In this document: one piece after another, positions 27,180-37,127 of the stretch
Layout of the letters: each line of letters begins with the position of its first letter
How positions within the stretch are numbered: position 1 is the stretch's first letter
Origin: Chytriomyces cf. hyalinus JEL632
Lineage: Eukaryota > Chytridiomycota > Chytridiomycetes > Chytridiales > Chytriomycetaceae
DNA: 64,000 nt
NCBI GenBank assembly: GCA_025435555.1
Contig: JAIWWG010000002.1
Span: 496,001-560,000 of the forward strand
Reading direction: 5' to 3'
Position numbers and translations under genes: made by a program
The notes under the pieces: model-generated
Told to the model about the DNA's origin: nothing
Database searches by the model: none
Seen by the model: the letters and a program-made list of their open reading frames with translations, nothing else

Positions 27180-29397
27180 TTTTGAACTACTTTTGGAGCA
27201 CCTCTGACTGGACATCCCCAACCTGGACCCCCTGCACTTGAGGAAATCCAGTCGCGTTCAACTCTGGAAGTCTTCAACTTGGATGTGATCAAGTCTGCAA
27301 TTGCTGGGCTCCCACTCGGAAAGGCCACTGGATCCAATGGAATTCCTGCTGAACTCATCAAAGCTGGTGGCAATCTCATGGTTGACATTCTTGGCGTTTT
27401 TCTGCCCATGGTCCATGCTGCTGCAATCATTCCATCTGACTGGAGGAAGGCTCTCATTGTGCCAGTCTTCAAGAAGAAGGGATCTGACCAGGACATTGCA
27501 AATTACTGGCCCATTGCATTGATGTGTATGACTTGCCAACTATATGAGCAGCTGCTCATTCCTGAATTCGGTCCTGTGATGCAACAACTTGACAACTTTC
27601 AAGGCGGCTTCAGACCTGGTCAGTCCTTGCTTGATCAAGCCATGGTTCTCCATGAAACTCTGAACACCAATGAACATGCATCCACCATCCTGCTGGACAT
27701 CAAAGCAGCATATGACGAAGTCAATTGAAGAGTTCTCTGGCAAATGCTCACACAAGTCTTTGGTCTGGACAAATTCATGCTGGCACAGCTTCAGGATCTT
27801 TTCAATCACAACTCCTGCTATCTAGTGGTGGCTGGCATGATTAGTGATCCACTCAACAATGAACGAGGTCTTCTGCAGGGCACTACTCTGTTGCTGATTT
27901 TGTTCAACTGTCACATCCATGGTCTCTCAATTTGGCTACGTGCTCCTGGAATCCCGCGAATTCGAATCAATGGTATCCAACTCAACAACCTCCTGTTTGC
28001 AAATGATACCTCCTTGGTGGCCACCAATCAACATGATCATGCAGTCCTGCTCCTAACATGTGAGGAATGGTCCAATACTGTCAGAATCCGGTTCTCGCCA
28101 TCCAAGTGTATCTATCTCGGTCCTGTTCCAGCACTGTGTGATGTGCCCCTCAAGCTCTACAATGTGGACTTCCCGTCCCAGCAATGTGCTCCGTATCTTG
28201 GCATCCCCTTTGGTCAACACAGAATCAACTGGGCTCTACTGGCGAAGGAATGAATATCAAAAGCACATGGTGTCATTGTGGCACTGGCGTTGGTTGGTAT
28301 GAATGCAATGGGCTGCGCTCCTGCAGCATCTGTTACTATCTACAGGAGCTTCATCCGGCCGGTCCTCAGGTATGGCATTGCTCTCAAGCTCCCATCTGCA
28401 TCCACGCTCAAGTTGTATGAGTCTGTCCAACGTCTTGCACTACAGACTCTTGCCTCAACACTGCGCAACACCCCCCAACACATCCACTGCTGCTCTCCAC
28501 AAGCTACTGCAAGTCAAACCCTTCAAACACCGTGCTACTGAGCTCAATCTCATGTGGTCCTCCTGATTGCATAACTCAACTGATCGCTCCATCCCGGCTG
28601 TTTGTTTCTGGCGCGGCATGCTGCTGGGCATCGACAAACCATTTCAGGAATGTCTTCCCCATCTTGCTTGCTCCAACCCACTTGTGACCCATGAGGATGC
28701 TAAATGGATTGATTGTCAACAGCAACCACTGGTTCCTCCACCCCCAGCCGAAGTCCCATTCTGGTACCCTCCGAAGCTGCAACAAGCACTGTCCAACAAT
28801 GCTCACAAGAAACTACGCAAGGAATCCATTGTCAACCTGGACAACAACCTGGACACCATTGCTGGCGCAATCCAAGTCGAACTCAAAGACCCAGTCTGGC
28901 TGTACCTGACTGCCTGCAAGGGAATCGACTGCAAAACATGTAACAACATCCTTTGCTGGAATCTTGGTGCTGTTACCTGATACAAACCATGCCTCAAGTG
29001 CAATGACATCCTGACCTGATCCCATGCTGCCAACTGTTCTGGTGCAACTGCTCTCTTGCGCATAAACTGGGAAATGCTCACACTCCCTGCTGGCCGCATG
29101 ACATGGCTTGACATGATCCTGAACGAAGTCCGGAACACACCACCCTCTGAAGTTGACACATACACCAAAGTCTCTTCTGGGGTAGCTCTCATCTACACTG
29201 AATGTTGCCACCTCCTGGGCTGAGCCAGATGCACCTGCACAACTGCTACCACCTCAAAGACCGCGAAATCGCATACCTCAGCCTGGGGGAGCCCCGCTTG
29301 GGCAACCTTGGCAAAACCTGGAACCTGGATAATCAACTGCCAAGCCCGAACTGACCATACATACTTTACTACTTTTACCAACCAACTGTTTTCTTAA
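27180..29397 (+). mobile_element. Decayed non-LTR (LINE-type) retrotransposon, reverse transcriptase and C-terminal zinc region
   Basis: The frame encodes a non-LTR reverse transcriptase: LPLGKATGSNGIPAELIK, DWRKALIVPVFKKKG, NYWPIALM, FQGGFRPGQSLLDQA, LLDIKAAYDEVN, RGLLQGTTLLLILFN, LLFANDTSLVA, then the thumb region (IYRSFIRPVLRYGIAL, YESVQRLAL). The catalytic FADD/YADD box reads FAND, so one metal-binding Asp is lost. After a frame change at a C6 run (28471-28476) a C-terminal region continues with a Cys/His cluster (CLKCNDIL, HAANC). Internal stops lie at 27726, 28251, 28564, 28978, 29017 and 29221, and all are TGA. CpG is scarce: 5 in 27301-27720. No endonuclease domain precedes it, so the copy is 5'-truncated and dead. 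No clear poly-A tail or target duplication was found. Confidence 0.85.
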
Positions 29398-29960
29398 CAT
29401 CTCTGCACTTTACTTCTGATTTTTTCTGGAGTTGTTTTGAACTTTTTTTGAGAGATTTTTGCTATCTTTCAACCCCGCACTTGTGTTACTGTGTAACTTG
29501 ATTAAAAGAAACTGAAAATGTAAGGGTTAGCATAGCGTTATGCATCTTGAATTTTGGCCTGATTGTAAACCAATTTCACATATGGTTGGTACTCTTCTTT
29601 CCTACACTGTTCTACCAATAAGTATTTGTCCTCTGATATTGTCATAGTGAGCATCTAAGATAATAAATACTTATCAGCCCAAGTTCAAAACCAAACACTT
29701 TTTCTTTTCTGCACCCAGAAAATTTGGGAATAAAGCAGCAATATTTGTATCAAAATCTGATTTTTATCGACCCTTTAATTCAGACTAGATGATTTCCTGG
29801 GTCATGAAACATTTTTGTTTTTTGCATAATATGTAAAATAAAAGATGAGTCACATGGAGGTAAACCACCCATGTGACCTCAGAGATTTACAGATGAATTG
29901 CACTTACCAATTCTTCCCTACAATCCTGGAACCTCAGCACCCTGCTCCACTACAATTGCC

Positions 29961-29990
29961 CACCACCACCACCACCACCACCACCACCAC
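29961..29990. repeat. (CAC)10 microsatellite
   Basis: Ten perfect CAC units in tandem. In the only open plus-strand frames they would give poly-His or poly-Thr, with no conserved context, so this is simple-sequence DNA. Confidence 0.9.
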
Positions 29991-31041
29991 CTGCAGCCAC
30001 CCACACAAGCCACCATCAGAGTGGCTGGGACGCTCTTCACAACCCTGACAGACAATCAGATGGAGCTGATGGCCGATGCACTTGGCATGGCTGTCCCCTC
30101 CCCCCCAGCAGCTATCACACAAGCACTCATCGATACCACAGCAGACACAGCAGCCGCCTTCCATGGTGGGTTCTTCTACCTTCCATCCCCCTCCCTGCCC
30201 TCCTAGCCAACCTGTCGGCCGATGACCAGGACTTCCTGGGAGGCATTGTCCACCTCAACAAGCTCAACGCCCACCCCCACTGCCCCCCTCCCAAGCTGAC
30301 CGCATGCACGCCATGGTCCGGGACCTGGCTGGACAAGCCCCCCAAGGAGCAATGAGGACCACTCAGCAGCAGCAGCAACAGCAGCAGCAGACCCACAGCA
30401 GCTAGGAAAGTGAAACTGGGATGGCCACACTGGATCGCTGGATGTGAGTATACCCCACCCCCTTTACTACCTTCCCTGTTATTTTCACCTCTTGTACGAC
30501 AACCCAGTGTGCATGGAATCCGGGATGCCTAACTGACCTGCGTGTCGGTGTAGGAGGGTCTAGCACGCGGTACAATGGTTATAAATTCGAGTAGTAGTTC
30601 AAGTTGATGTTTATTGCCTATTCTGAGGTGCTACCTTTATACCCTTTTCACATAAAACAGTTTGTCACGACTTTAAGGGACATATCTCCACTTTTTGGGC
30701 ACAGCCAGCCTTCACATGGGGGTGAGATCACCTCAAATTGGGTGGCAGGGCCCATGAGTCGTGGAGATTGTTCCCTAGAGTGCCTTTTTGCCTTGGCGCT
30801 GCTCTGTTGGTGATTAAATCGAAAACTATCCAACCAATGTACAAAGTGACTCTGAGTGATGCCCAACACCTGCTAGCGTAACCGCTGCACCTGGCAGCGG
30901 TAGCCCTGATGTCTGGCTATCGAATGCTGACTGGTAGTGCTGCCTACCATGTCTGCACGTTGCAGCGTTCTCGTTTTACTTTGTGTACTGTATTCAGATC
31001 CCTGATCCCCTCTGTTCCAGAGGGTCTGGTGATCCCTACTT

Positions 31042-31100
31042 CTCAAATAGCGCCCATCCGGGCTCAAACCTTTGTTTCAACTACATAAGCTATGTACTGT
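31042..31100 (-). repeat. 59-bp inverted repeat, copy 1
   Basis: Its reverse complement matches 33146-33204 at 51 of 59 positions by my count. Shared core strings include CAGTACATAGCTT, TGTAGTTGAAAC and AAGGTTTGAGCC. The similarity seems to extend weakly outward on the TACATAG side. The GGTTTGAGCCC core resembles a polymerase III B box, so a tRNA-derived short interspersed element is one reading. The other is the two ends of an inverted-repeat element. Confidence 0.75.
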
Positions 31101-31280
31101 ATGTGTTTTCAGCCAAGGTGTTTAGATGTGTGTGCAGTACGACTGGTTTTCTATAGAGGATAGATCCGACACCCTTGATGGTGTGGTGAAGACCTCAAGT
31201 GGTGTGTGTTAACAGAGTTCAACAGCCTGGCGGTGTTGCTAGAGGCTCGGGTAAGTGCTAGTGGTCAAAACAATGAAAGT

Positions 31281-31350
31281 CGATGATGGGTATTGAACCG
31301 TGGTTCAATTGTGCCAACCGTTATGTCTTAACCACTGCGCTAAACAAGTG
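31281..31350 (-). repeat. tRNA-like sequence, probable SINE head
   Basis: On the minus strand a TTAGCGCAGTGGTTAAGA string matches a tRNA A box. Some 30 bp later GGTTCAATACCC matches a B box. The spacing suits a polymerase III internal promoter, but the acceptor and D stems do not pair well, so a functional tRNA is unlikely. It lies within the repeat island, which favours a tRNA-derived element over a host tRNA gene. Confidence 0.45.
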
Positions 31351-31776
31351 ATGGAGTTGTTTGGGAATAACTTCACTAGCCTTGTGCAATCAGCACATGT
31401 GGGTTCTGCTTTTTGTTGCGCTTGCTGTAGAAGTGATGTCTACTGCTCTTCATGTACATAAAGTTCACTATCTTTATTGTATAGAGTACATAATGAGAAC
31501 CAGTGGTCCACCTTGACCATGGTCCGCAACACTGCGCGATCAACACCCTCTAAGGTGTCCGGCGGTGGGGTAGCACAGTGGCGTAACCACGCATGGCATG
31601 AAGAGCAGGAAGACTTGCCGGCCCTCTAAGACTGGTAGGGCGCTTGCCCAGCTAGGACGTGGTGCGTGGCACACAGCGAAGGACGCAACCATGAGAGCGA
31701 GGCTCCCGGGATGGAGCACATGAGGGACGCACCAGTGGCGAGGCTCCCAGACGCTACACAGCAGCAAACTCATATG

Positions 31777-31777
<1 letters not shown>

Positions 31778-31807
<30 letters not shown>
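31778..31807. repeat. Run of 30 cytosines
   Basis: An uninterrupted C30 tract. Such a run is rare in natural fungal DNA and prone to length error, so the joined sequence on either side should be treated with caution. Confidence 0.9.
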
Positions 31808-31857
31808 TTCGAATTCTATAGGCCCCAGTGCTAACCCCTGTTTCCAGAACAGGTTGG

Positions 31858-32340
31858 CCTTGCTTGAGAGCACTTACCGCACGAACGTAGCCGCCTCCAC
31901 TATGATGTATGTGGCCCTGCGAGAGGGTGTCAGGGCGCTGGTGACCAGGGCGTCGAACGCATCTGACCACACAGCGTTCCGCTTCTGGACCAAGGTCAAG
32001 GCAATGGAGCAGGAGTGCGAAGACTGGAAGGTCTCATCAGACACAGCACAGTGCTACGTGGCAGAGGCGATGGGTGAGAGTACCCTCGGCAACAGGTGGA
32101 CACGACGACCAGAGGGAAGATCTGCCGCGATGTGCTCAAGGAGGCAAAGCTCAAGCAAGCGAGAGCAGGTCCAAGCCACAGCTGCGGAGTGGGAGCCAAA
32201 CCAGGGAGTGGAGGGCACTTGACCAGTGGGGGCTGCACCCACTGTTGGTATGCAACAGCGCTGGCACACAAGATGGCCGCATGCATGTACTGGTGCAAGG
32301 ACAGGGCCTGCAAGTGCTTGCAATGTGCTGAAGAAGTGAA
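31858..32340 (+). pseudogene. Fragment of an unknown, probably element-borne protein with a Cys/Trp-rich end
   Basis: An open frame from about 31858 (LLESTYRTNVAAS ... FRFWTKVKAMEQECEDW) runs to about 32085. The coding signal then continues in another frame (TTRGKICRDVLKEAKLKQA, CTHCWYATALAHKMAAC, WCKDRACKCLQCAEE). The Cys pattern in the second part looks like a small zinc-binding region. A single-base shift near 32090 would join the two. No family is recognised. Its place between the C30 run and the recombinase remnant suggests that it came from a mobile element. Confidence 0.4.
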
Positions 32341-33540
32341 GGACCTGGGGAGGAGTCTGGGGATGTTGTGTTGTTTTATTTTATTTCTTTCTTTTCCTTC
32401 TCCACTATTTCTTTATTTTGATTCATAGTCTTCCTTTTGTCATGTTGTTTTCATTGTTGTTGATGTGTTGTTGAGCATGAATGTAGATTCTTACTCTTAA
32501 CAATTTCTAAATTTATTTATTCCTTTATCTTGTGTTCAGCTGCCCAGACAGAGGTCAGAGCAGCGCTGTCACGTTTTTGGAGGCAGTGAAGTAATCCATA
32601 ATGACACCATGCAAAACCCCTCAATTGCCAAAGTCTTAAAAGGAGAACGAGACAGTAACCCCAGTGTTGCGGATCCTGGTCAAGGTGGACCAGCGGTCTC
32701 CTCATGTACTCAACATAAAGGAGAGCTCAAAATCTCTGGAATGTATGAAGATGTGGGAAACAGGTGTTTGAGCACCTGCAGACCCCATACGTAACAAAGA
32801 TGTGAAATACACACGACTTCGTGTAAATATAGACAAGCCACGGGGACGGTAACACACCGTCAATCACACACACAGGTCTCTGGCACATCTGGCAAGTCCT
32901 ACGAGCACCCACGTGCCATCCATGGCTATTTATGGTCACTGGATGAGAAGTTGTGAGGCATATTGCAAGACCCCAATAAAGCTTTATTTACACAAAGTTG
33001 GGACCTTGAACGATCCACCACAATAACACACTATCACATGACACCCTCACCAAGTTGTCATAAGGTGTCAGACTCTATCACTCTAGAGAACACCAACAGT
33101 ACTAAGCCAAACTACCTGCAACACCAAGCATTCGGCAGAAACACACCAGTACATAGCTTGTGTAGTTGAAACGAAGGTTTGAGCCTGGATAGGCGGCACT
33201 TGAGGACCCAGATCTTGCATAAGCAAAGTTCAAAGTTAGTACACCACAGTTCAAACTGACACGCTGAAACATACATGGACAGCAGGCAGCGCTGCTTACC
33301 GGTACACTGTCACTTGGACCCATGGCTCCCTACCCAGGTGGGAGAGTCCCTGTCAGAGGTCCAAGGATACAGTCATATGCACTTTGGACGTTGGTTGGAT
33401 AGTTTCTTATTCAAATCGTAACTTTTTGGATTGGTAAAGGCCCAACAGTCCTTGGGGACGTTCGGGGGATTTCCATCTCGGTTCTTTATAATTTCTACCA
33501 TGAAAAAATAGAAAACCAGGGAGATACCCATGAGTTTCCA
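32341..33540. other. Repeat-island spacer
   Basis: No gene supported. It contains a T-rich stretch near 32370-32500 and copy 2 of the inverted repeat. Short open frames here have no conserved content. Confidence 0.5.
33146..33204 (+). repeat. 59-bp inverted repeat, copy 2
   Basis: This is the partner of 31042-31100, in opposite orientation and about 2.05 kb away. The C30 run and the Cys/Trp-rich fragment lie between the two copies. Confidence 0.75.
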
Positions 33541-33543
33541 CCC

Positions 33544-34558
33544 ATGAGTGATTCTTTCACAAGGTGTTGTAGAGTACCTGATCAACAAGGAATTAGATGG
33601 CTGAATGCAGTACCACTCAACAGTGTGCCCACAGGCACTCACAGCCAGGGCGGGGGCAAGAATAAACAAGGAATGCGACCCCTGACCTGCCAGATCCGGG
33701 CAGCCCCAGGATCCATCAGGATGGCAGCCAGCCTCCTCAAGTCAGGGCTTGCCGAGCTAGGGCTAAACGGCCAATGGAGCAACACCACAGGCCACGGAAA
33801 CCCGGTGGACTCAAGGAAAGTCGCAGTGCACATTGCATGCCTGGAGGATGAGGCCATCAAAGCATCGGTGCTTCCCCTGCAGGCCCCTCCCTTGGACCCC
33901 AGCTTCCTCTTGCAGTTCAGAGAAGCGATCCAGGCTCACATAAGTGAAGAGAGCAGCTCAAGAAGGGGGCGGCTCATTTGGAGACAATTCTGGCTGCTAT
34001 GCCTCCTGGTGGGGCACTCAGGGCGCAGCCTGGGAGACCTTGTCAGGCTCAAAACACCAGGCGTCTCCTGGCTCCCAAACAGGAAAGGCATGGTCTTCAC
34101 CCTGCTGACAGGAAAAACCACCTCATGAAGCAACCCAGACAGATTTGTTCTCAAAAACAAGGAATACCTGAAGGCCCTCCACCTATACACACAGGACTGC
34201 CAGTGGGCAGGCATCACCTCACTGAGGGAGCTCGGTACGTGTTCCCGAAGATAGTGGAGGAAGGGCGGCGAAAGCAAATGAAATGTTCCAAGCCAGTCTG
34301 CACGCAGTGAGAGCCTTCCAGGGGGAAACGCTCTATGGATTTAGAGTCGGCGGGGCGGTGGCAGCTGCCCTGGATTCCAGCCACTGGGCAGAGGTCCAAG
34401 CAGCAGGTGGCTGGAGGAGCGTGGACTCTGCCAAACGGTACAGCCAGTGGGCAGTGGTAGCCACCCATGCAGGCGACAAAGCAGCTCCGCTGGATGCAGT
34501 ACGAAGGTGGTGCTCTGCGGGGATGCCCCAAGGACGCACCAGTTTTACCCATAACTGA
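33544..34558 (+). mobile_element. Decayed tyrosine recombinase (Crypton- or DIRS-type integrase)
   Basis: The plus strand encodes most of a tyrosine recombinase. An N-terminal helical part (IRMAASLLKSGLAELGLNG, IHISEE-like QAHISEESS) precedes box I with its Arg (LVGHSGRSLGDLVRL). A possible catalytic Lys sits in LTGKTTS. After damage come box II (TLYGFRVGGAVAAAL, with YGFR where HxxR is usual), GGWRSVDSA and the likely nucleophile Tyr in KRYSQW. One in-frame TGA interrupts at 34126, and a frame shift lies near 34235-34270, so the copy is not active as read. Such recombinases are carried by Crypton, Ngaro and DIRS elements. No reverse transcriptase of DIRS type is linked to it here, so Crypton-like is the simpler reading. 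Confidence 0.65.
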
Positions 34559-34771
34559 ACCCATCTTATGTGCAGAGTTCACTCCACTTTACAGAAGTAC
34601 GCTGAAATGTCGACGCTGCATCTTTGCTGCCTTTGCTGTATGCATCCAAGTGAGGAAATGCGCGAAAACAAACGCTGTGGATGCTGTGAATATATTGGTC
34701 ATTCATAAAGTCGCCGCCCAACACAACTTGAAATATAAGGTAAAAAACACAAGCAAAAAACCAAAGCAAGC

Positions 34772-35914
34772 TCAAAGTCGCAGCCAACTCATGTCTGTCA
34801 ACATACAAGCCCACGAGTACGACTGACGCTGCACTTTGCCGCTCTTATAAAAAGTGTCGGGGCTTTTGAAACAATGCGAGTGACACCAGTTGCAAATATC
34901 TTGACCACCACCGGAGCCTACCCAGTACGACCCAAGAAGCTGCTCCTCGCAAAAGTCGCATGATCCAAGCGAAATGTTGCTCACTTGGACCAGCTGGCGG
35001 CCGTTACAAAACCGGCAGTAAGAGCAGGATCGGCGGCCGCAGTACTCTGTGTCAGTCGGGCGCGTATGTGAATTGAAACACGTGAGGCACTTGAACCTGT
35101 TTCCAATGATTTGCTTGTAGCAATTCTCGCACTCTGCAGAGTGGCGAGGCCGATCAATCCGGACCGAGCCCTTCTCAGCCATGCGCTTGGAGGTCTTCTT
35201 GTCAATGACATCGAGATTCTCAAGGTTCGAATCTATGTCGCCGACAAGCCGTTCAAACAAGTCGGCCGACACTTCCATTGGATCAATCTCAGTCGAGATT
35301 CCTTCCACCAATCCAATAGGTAGATTGTCAAGCAGCTCAAGCACTTCAAACACGCCAAGGACGCCTACAAACGACGCTGCTCCCGTCCGGATGGTTGCGA
35401 GTTGCACTTGCCTTAGGGACTTGGCGTATCGAATTGGATTGACGGAAAACAAGCGGCGGTTCCACAGCTCCAAGTTGATAAAGTGCAGCTCCATGGTATC
35501 CACAAACAGCGCTGCCTCGGCCTCAAGGTAGCGTCTCATTCTGCTGTACATGGCAATCATGTTCTGGATCAAGCCCATCACCGCGAACGGGTCAACGTAT
35601 CCCGCAGATATGGCTACAGACTGGCCAGCGAGGTTCAGCAACAGGTTGGTGGCAGCCGAGGCAGCGGCTACTCCAGTTGCAGTCTGTCTGGCCAGCCCAG
35701 TGATAACGTAGAGACGCAGTTGCACTTGGCGTGAGAGCATGCGAGGTTCGTTGTTTCTTGGCTCTGATGGTGGCGTGGAATTTACGGTTCCGGCGGTGCG
35801 AGGACTCAAGGTATTCTCCAAGCTCGCTCTCAGGTGGTGCAGCACGACATCTTTTTCATGACTTGTGATTGCGCTTCTGGAGAGCGCAAACGGAGTTTGA
35901 AAGACGATGGACAT
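34772..35914 (-). CDS. Intronless Cys-rich protein with ZZ-like zinc-binding C-terminus
   Basis: One uninterrupted frame of 380 residues, unlike the intron-rich neighbours. The N-terminal two thirds are helical and partly hydrophobic (LRLYVITGLARQTATGVAAASAATNLL written in short: an Ala-rich helix near residues 65-95, and a second one near 175-195). The C-terminal third has paired cysteines: CENCYKQI, FKCLTCFNSH, CSYCRFCN, CDFCEEQL and CNWCHSHC. That spacing suggests two or more zinc sites, reminiscent of ZZ or RING-like folds without a clear match. The helical half could bind membranes or pack as a bundle. The function is unknown. It borders the repeat island and is divergent from the secreted-protein gene across a 312-bp promoter. 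Confidence 0.7.
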   Translation of the reverse strand: MSIVFQTPFALSRSAITSHEKDVVLHHLRASLENTLSPRTAGTVNSTPPSEPRNNEPRMLSRQVQLRLYVITGLARQTATGVAAASAATNLLLNLAGQSVAISAGYVDPFAVMGLIQNMIAMYSRMRRYLEAEAALFVDTMELHFINLELWNRRLFSVNPIRYAKSLRQVQLATIRTGAASFVGVLGVFEVLELLDNLPIGLVEGISTEIDPMEVSADLFERLVGDIDSNLENLDVIDKKTSKRMAEKGSVRIDRPRHSAECENCYKQIIGNRFKCLTCFNSHTRPTDTEYCGRRSCSYCRFCNGRQLVQVSNISLGSCDFCEEQLLGSYWVGSGGGQDICNWCHSHCFKSPDTFYKSGKVQRQSYSWACMLTDMSWLRL

Positions 35915-35964
35915 TGCGAGATACGAAGTATTTTGTGAAGAGGAAGTTTAAAATGTTTTCAACG

Positions 35965-36138
35965 AGTGTTCAACAAGTGTTCAATAATTTTTCGCGAGTG
36001 TTCAATCCTTCACACGCGCACAATGCACCAATAAGAAGACTGGCTGCGATATTAATATTCGCGCGCAAGTGTTCAAGATCGGATCGGACCTCGCAAGAGC
36101 CTACGCACGGACATAACCAGTAGCCCACAAGTGTTCAA
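35965..36138. promoter_or_regulatory. Five exact AGTGTTCAA motifs in a divergent promoter
   Basis: Copies start at 35965, 35976, 35997, 36068 and 36130. All are on the plus strand, and a further partial copy (CGTTCAA) follows at about 36148. The motif lies between the divergent starts at 35914 and 36227. Repeated short motifs of one orientation in a 312-bp intergenic region suggest a transcription-factor binding array. Confidence 0.6.
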
Positions 36139-36226
36139 CCAAAAATCGTTCAACGCGTTCCCAAAACGCATAAAAAGCACCGCGTTTTTCACACTCAGTC
36201 CCAACAACACAACAAGTCTAATACAC

Positions 36227-37021
36227 ATGCTTGCTAGCTTAAACCATCTTCTCGTTGTCCTCGCGGGTCTTCTCATCCTCCAAGTGGCCCTGGCCTCCCC
36301 CAGCGAAGCTACCTCCAACCTGGCCAAGAGACAGTCCCCCGAGTACGAAATGTACTTGGCCCCCGTCGAAACGGCACCTGCCGGACAATCTTCCTTTGCC
36401 CACTTTTCATCCTACGAAATGTACTCGGTCCAAGACGGAACATTGAGCGCTGCAATCTTTGTCGGGCCAAACAGCGATGAAACCTACCCCGGCTGCTCTT
36501 GCGAGGACGTCGAGGTGTGCTTTTTGCAATGCGAAGTCAACGACGGTGATTTGGTCTCTGTTGATGCCACGGGTCCCGTAACCCGCTACGAATTCCTCGA
36601 CCCTGCTGAGTTCGCATTATACCTCGAGGAAGGCGGAAGCCTGGGAGATGCATATGGCGTGACGACTGAAAAGATTGGCGACGAACTTGACCTCACTCTG
36701 AATGAGCTCGACGGGGGCAACTTGGAACGAAGAGCTGGCGTATTCCCAGTGCCTAAACCAGGTCCGGTCCGTACATTCCATCCAAAACAACTCACACAAG
36801 TCAACAAGGAATTTGGCACAGGCGTGGGCCAAGCCCAGCAACAAGGCACTCCACAAAATCGCCCTATTCCAAATGTTCCCCAAGCACTCCCACAGACGAC
36901 TAAACATGCCAGCCACGCTCAACCAACCATGCGCGCTGCCCAACGCGTTAGGGCCAAACAACCAGAAAACGCATGGTCTGGCTTCCAATCTTTTTACGCC
37001 GCTCTTCCGCAAGTTCGGTAG
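36227..37021 (+). CDS. Secreted protein with signal peptide and dibasic processing sites
   Basis: An intronless frame of 264 residues from the ATG at 36227. Residues 1-23 are a clear signal peptide (LLVVLAGLLILQVALAS). A KR dibasic site follows at the end of a short pro-segment (NLAKR), as for Kex2-type proteases. Another dibasic pair (LERRAG) lies near residue 167. Two copies of a YEMY motif occur after the first site (PEYEMYLAP and SSYEMYSV). A middle region has four cysteines (CSCEDVEVCFLQC) and is acidic. The C-terminal part is basic, Gln/Pro-rich and likely disordered. I do not recognise the family. It may be a secreted effector, wall protein or peptide precursor; the sequence supports secretion and cleavage only. 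Confidence 0.72.
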   Translation: MLASLNHLLVVLAGLLILQVALASPSEATSNLAKRQSPEYEMYLAPVETAPAGQSSFAHFSSYEMYSVQDGTLSAAIFVGPNSDETYPGCSCEDVEVCFLQCEVNDGDLVSVDATGPVTRYEFLDPAEFALYLEEGGSLGDAYGVTTEKIGDELDLTLNELDGGNLERRAGVFPVPKPGPVRTFHPKQLTQVNKEFGTGVGQAQQQGTPQNRPIPNVPQALPQTTKHASHAQPTMRAAQRVRAKQPENAWSGFQSFYAALPQVR

Positions 37022-37127
37022 ACAGACTTGTCTGATGATATGCTTTTTTTTAATTGGCATGGTCCTTGATTGTGCTTGCGAAAAAATAAAGGTACACGGC
37101 AACTTTTATCATTTTGAACGCTATTCT

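Larger units (their letters stand above)
29398..31777. other. Repeat-rich spacer without a supported gene
   Basis: No conserved protein is readable. Two short frames near 29845-30410 are mostly simple-sequence products: a His/Thr-rich run from the CAC repeat and a Gln run from CAG repeats at about 30363-30392. The stretch holds the CAC repeat, one arm of the inverted repeat, a tRNA-like sequence, and near 31571 a TAGCACAGTGG string that looks like a polymerase III A box without a clear B box. It is best read as old repeat DNA. Confidence 0.55.

Noticed and set aside
27720-29225. TGA read as an amino acid in the retroelement frame
   Set aside because: Host genes here end in TGA as a normal stop (CFAP206, AROM), and a C6 run also shifts the frame, so decay is the better reading.
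29961-29990. CRISPR-like or tandem array
   Set aside because: It is a perfect trinucleotide microsatellite with no spacers, in a eukaryotic genome.
29845-30206. His-rich or Thr-rich small protein near 29.9 kb
   Set aside because: The composition comes from a CAC microsatellite and the flanks have no conserved content.
27180-34558. A single DIRS-type element made of the reverse transcriptase and the tyrosine recombinase
   Set aside because: The reverse transcriptase is of LINE type, lies over 4 kb from the recombinase, and has a different CpG profile. Two unrelated remnants are simpler.
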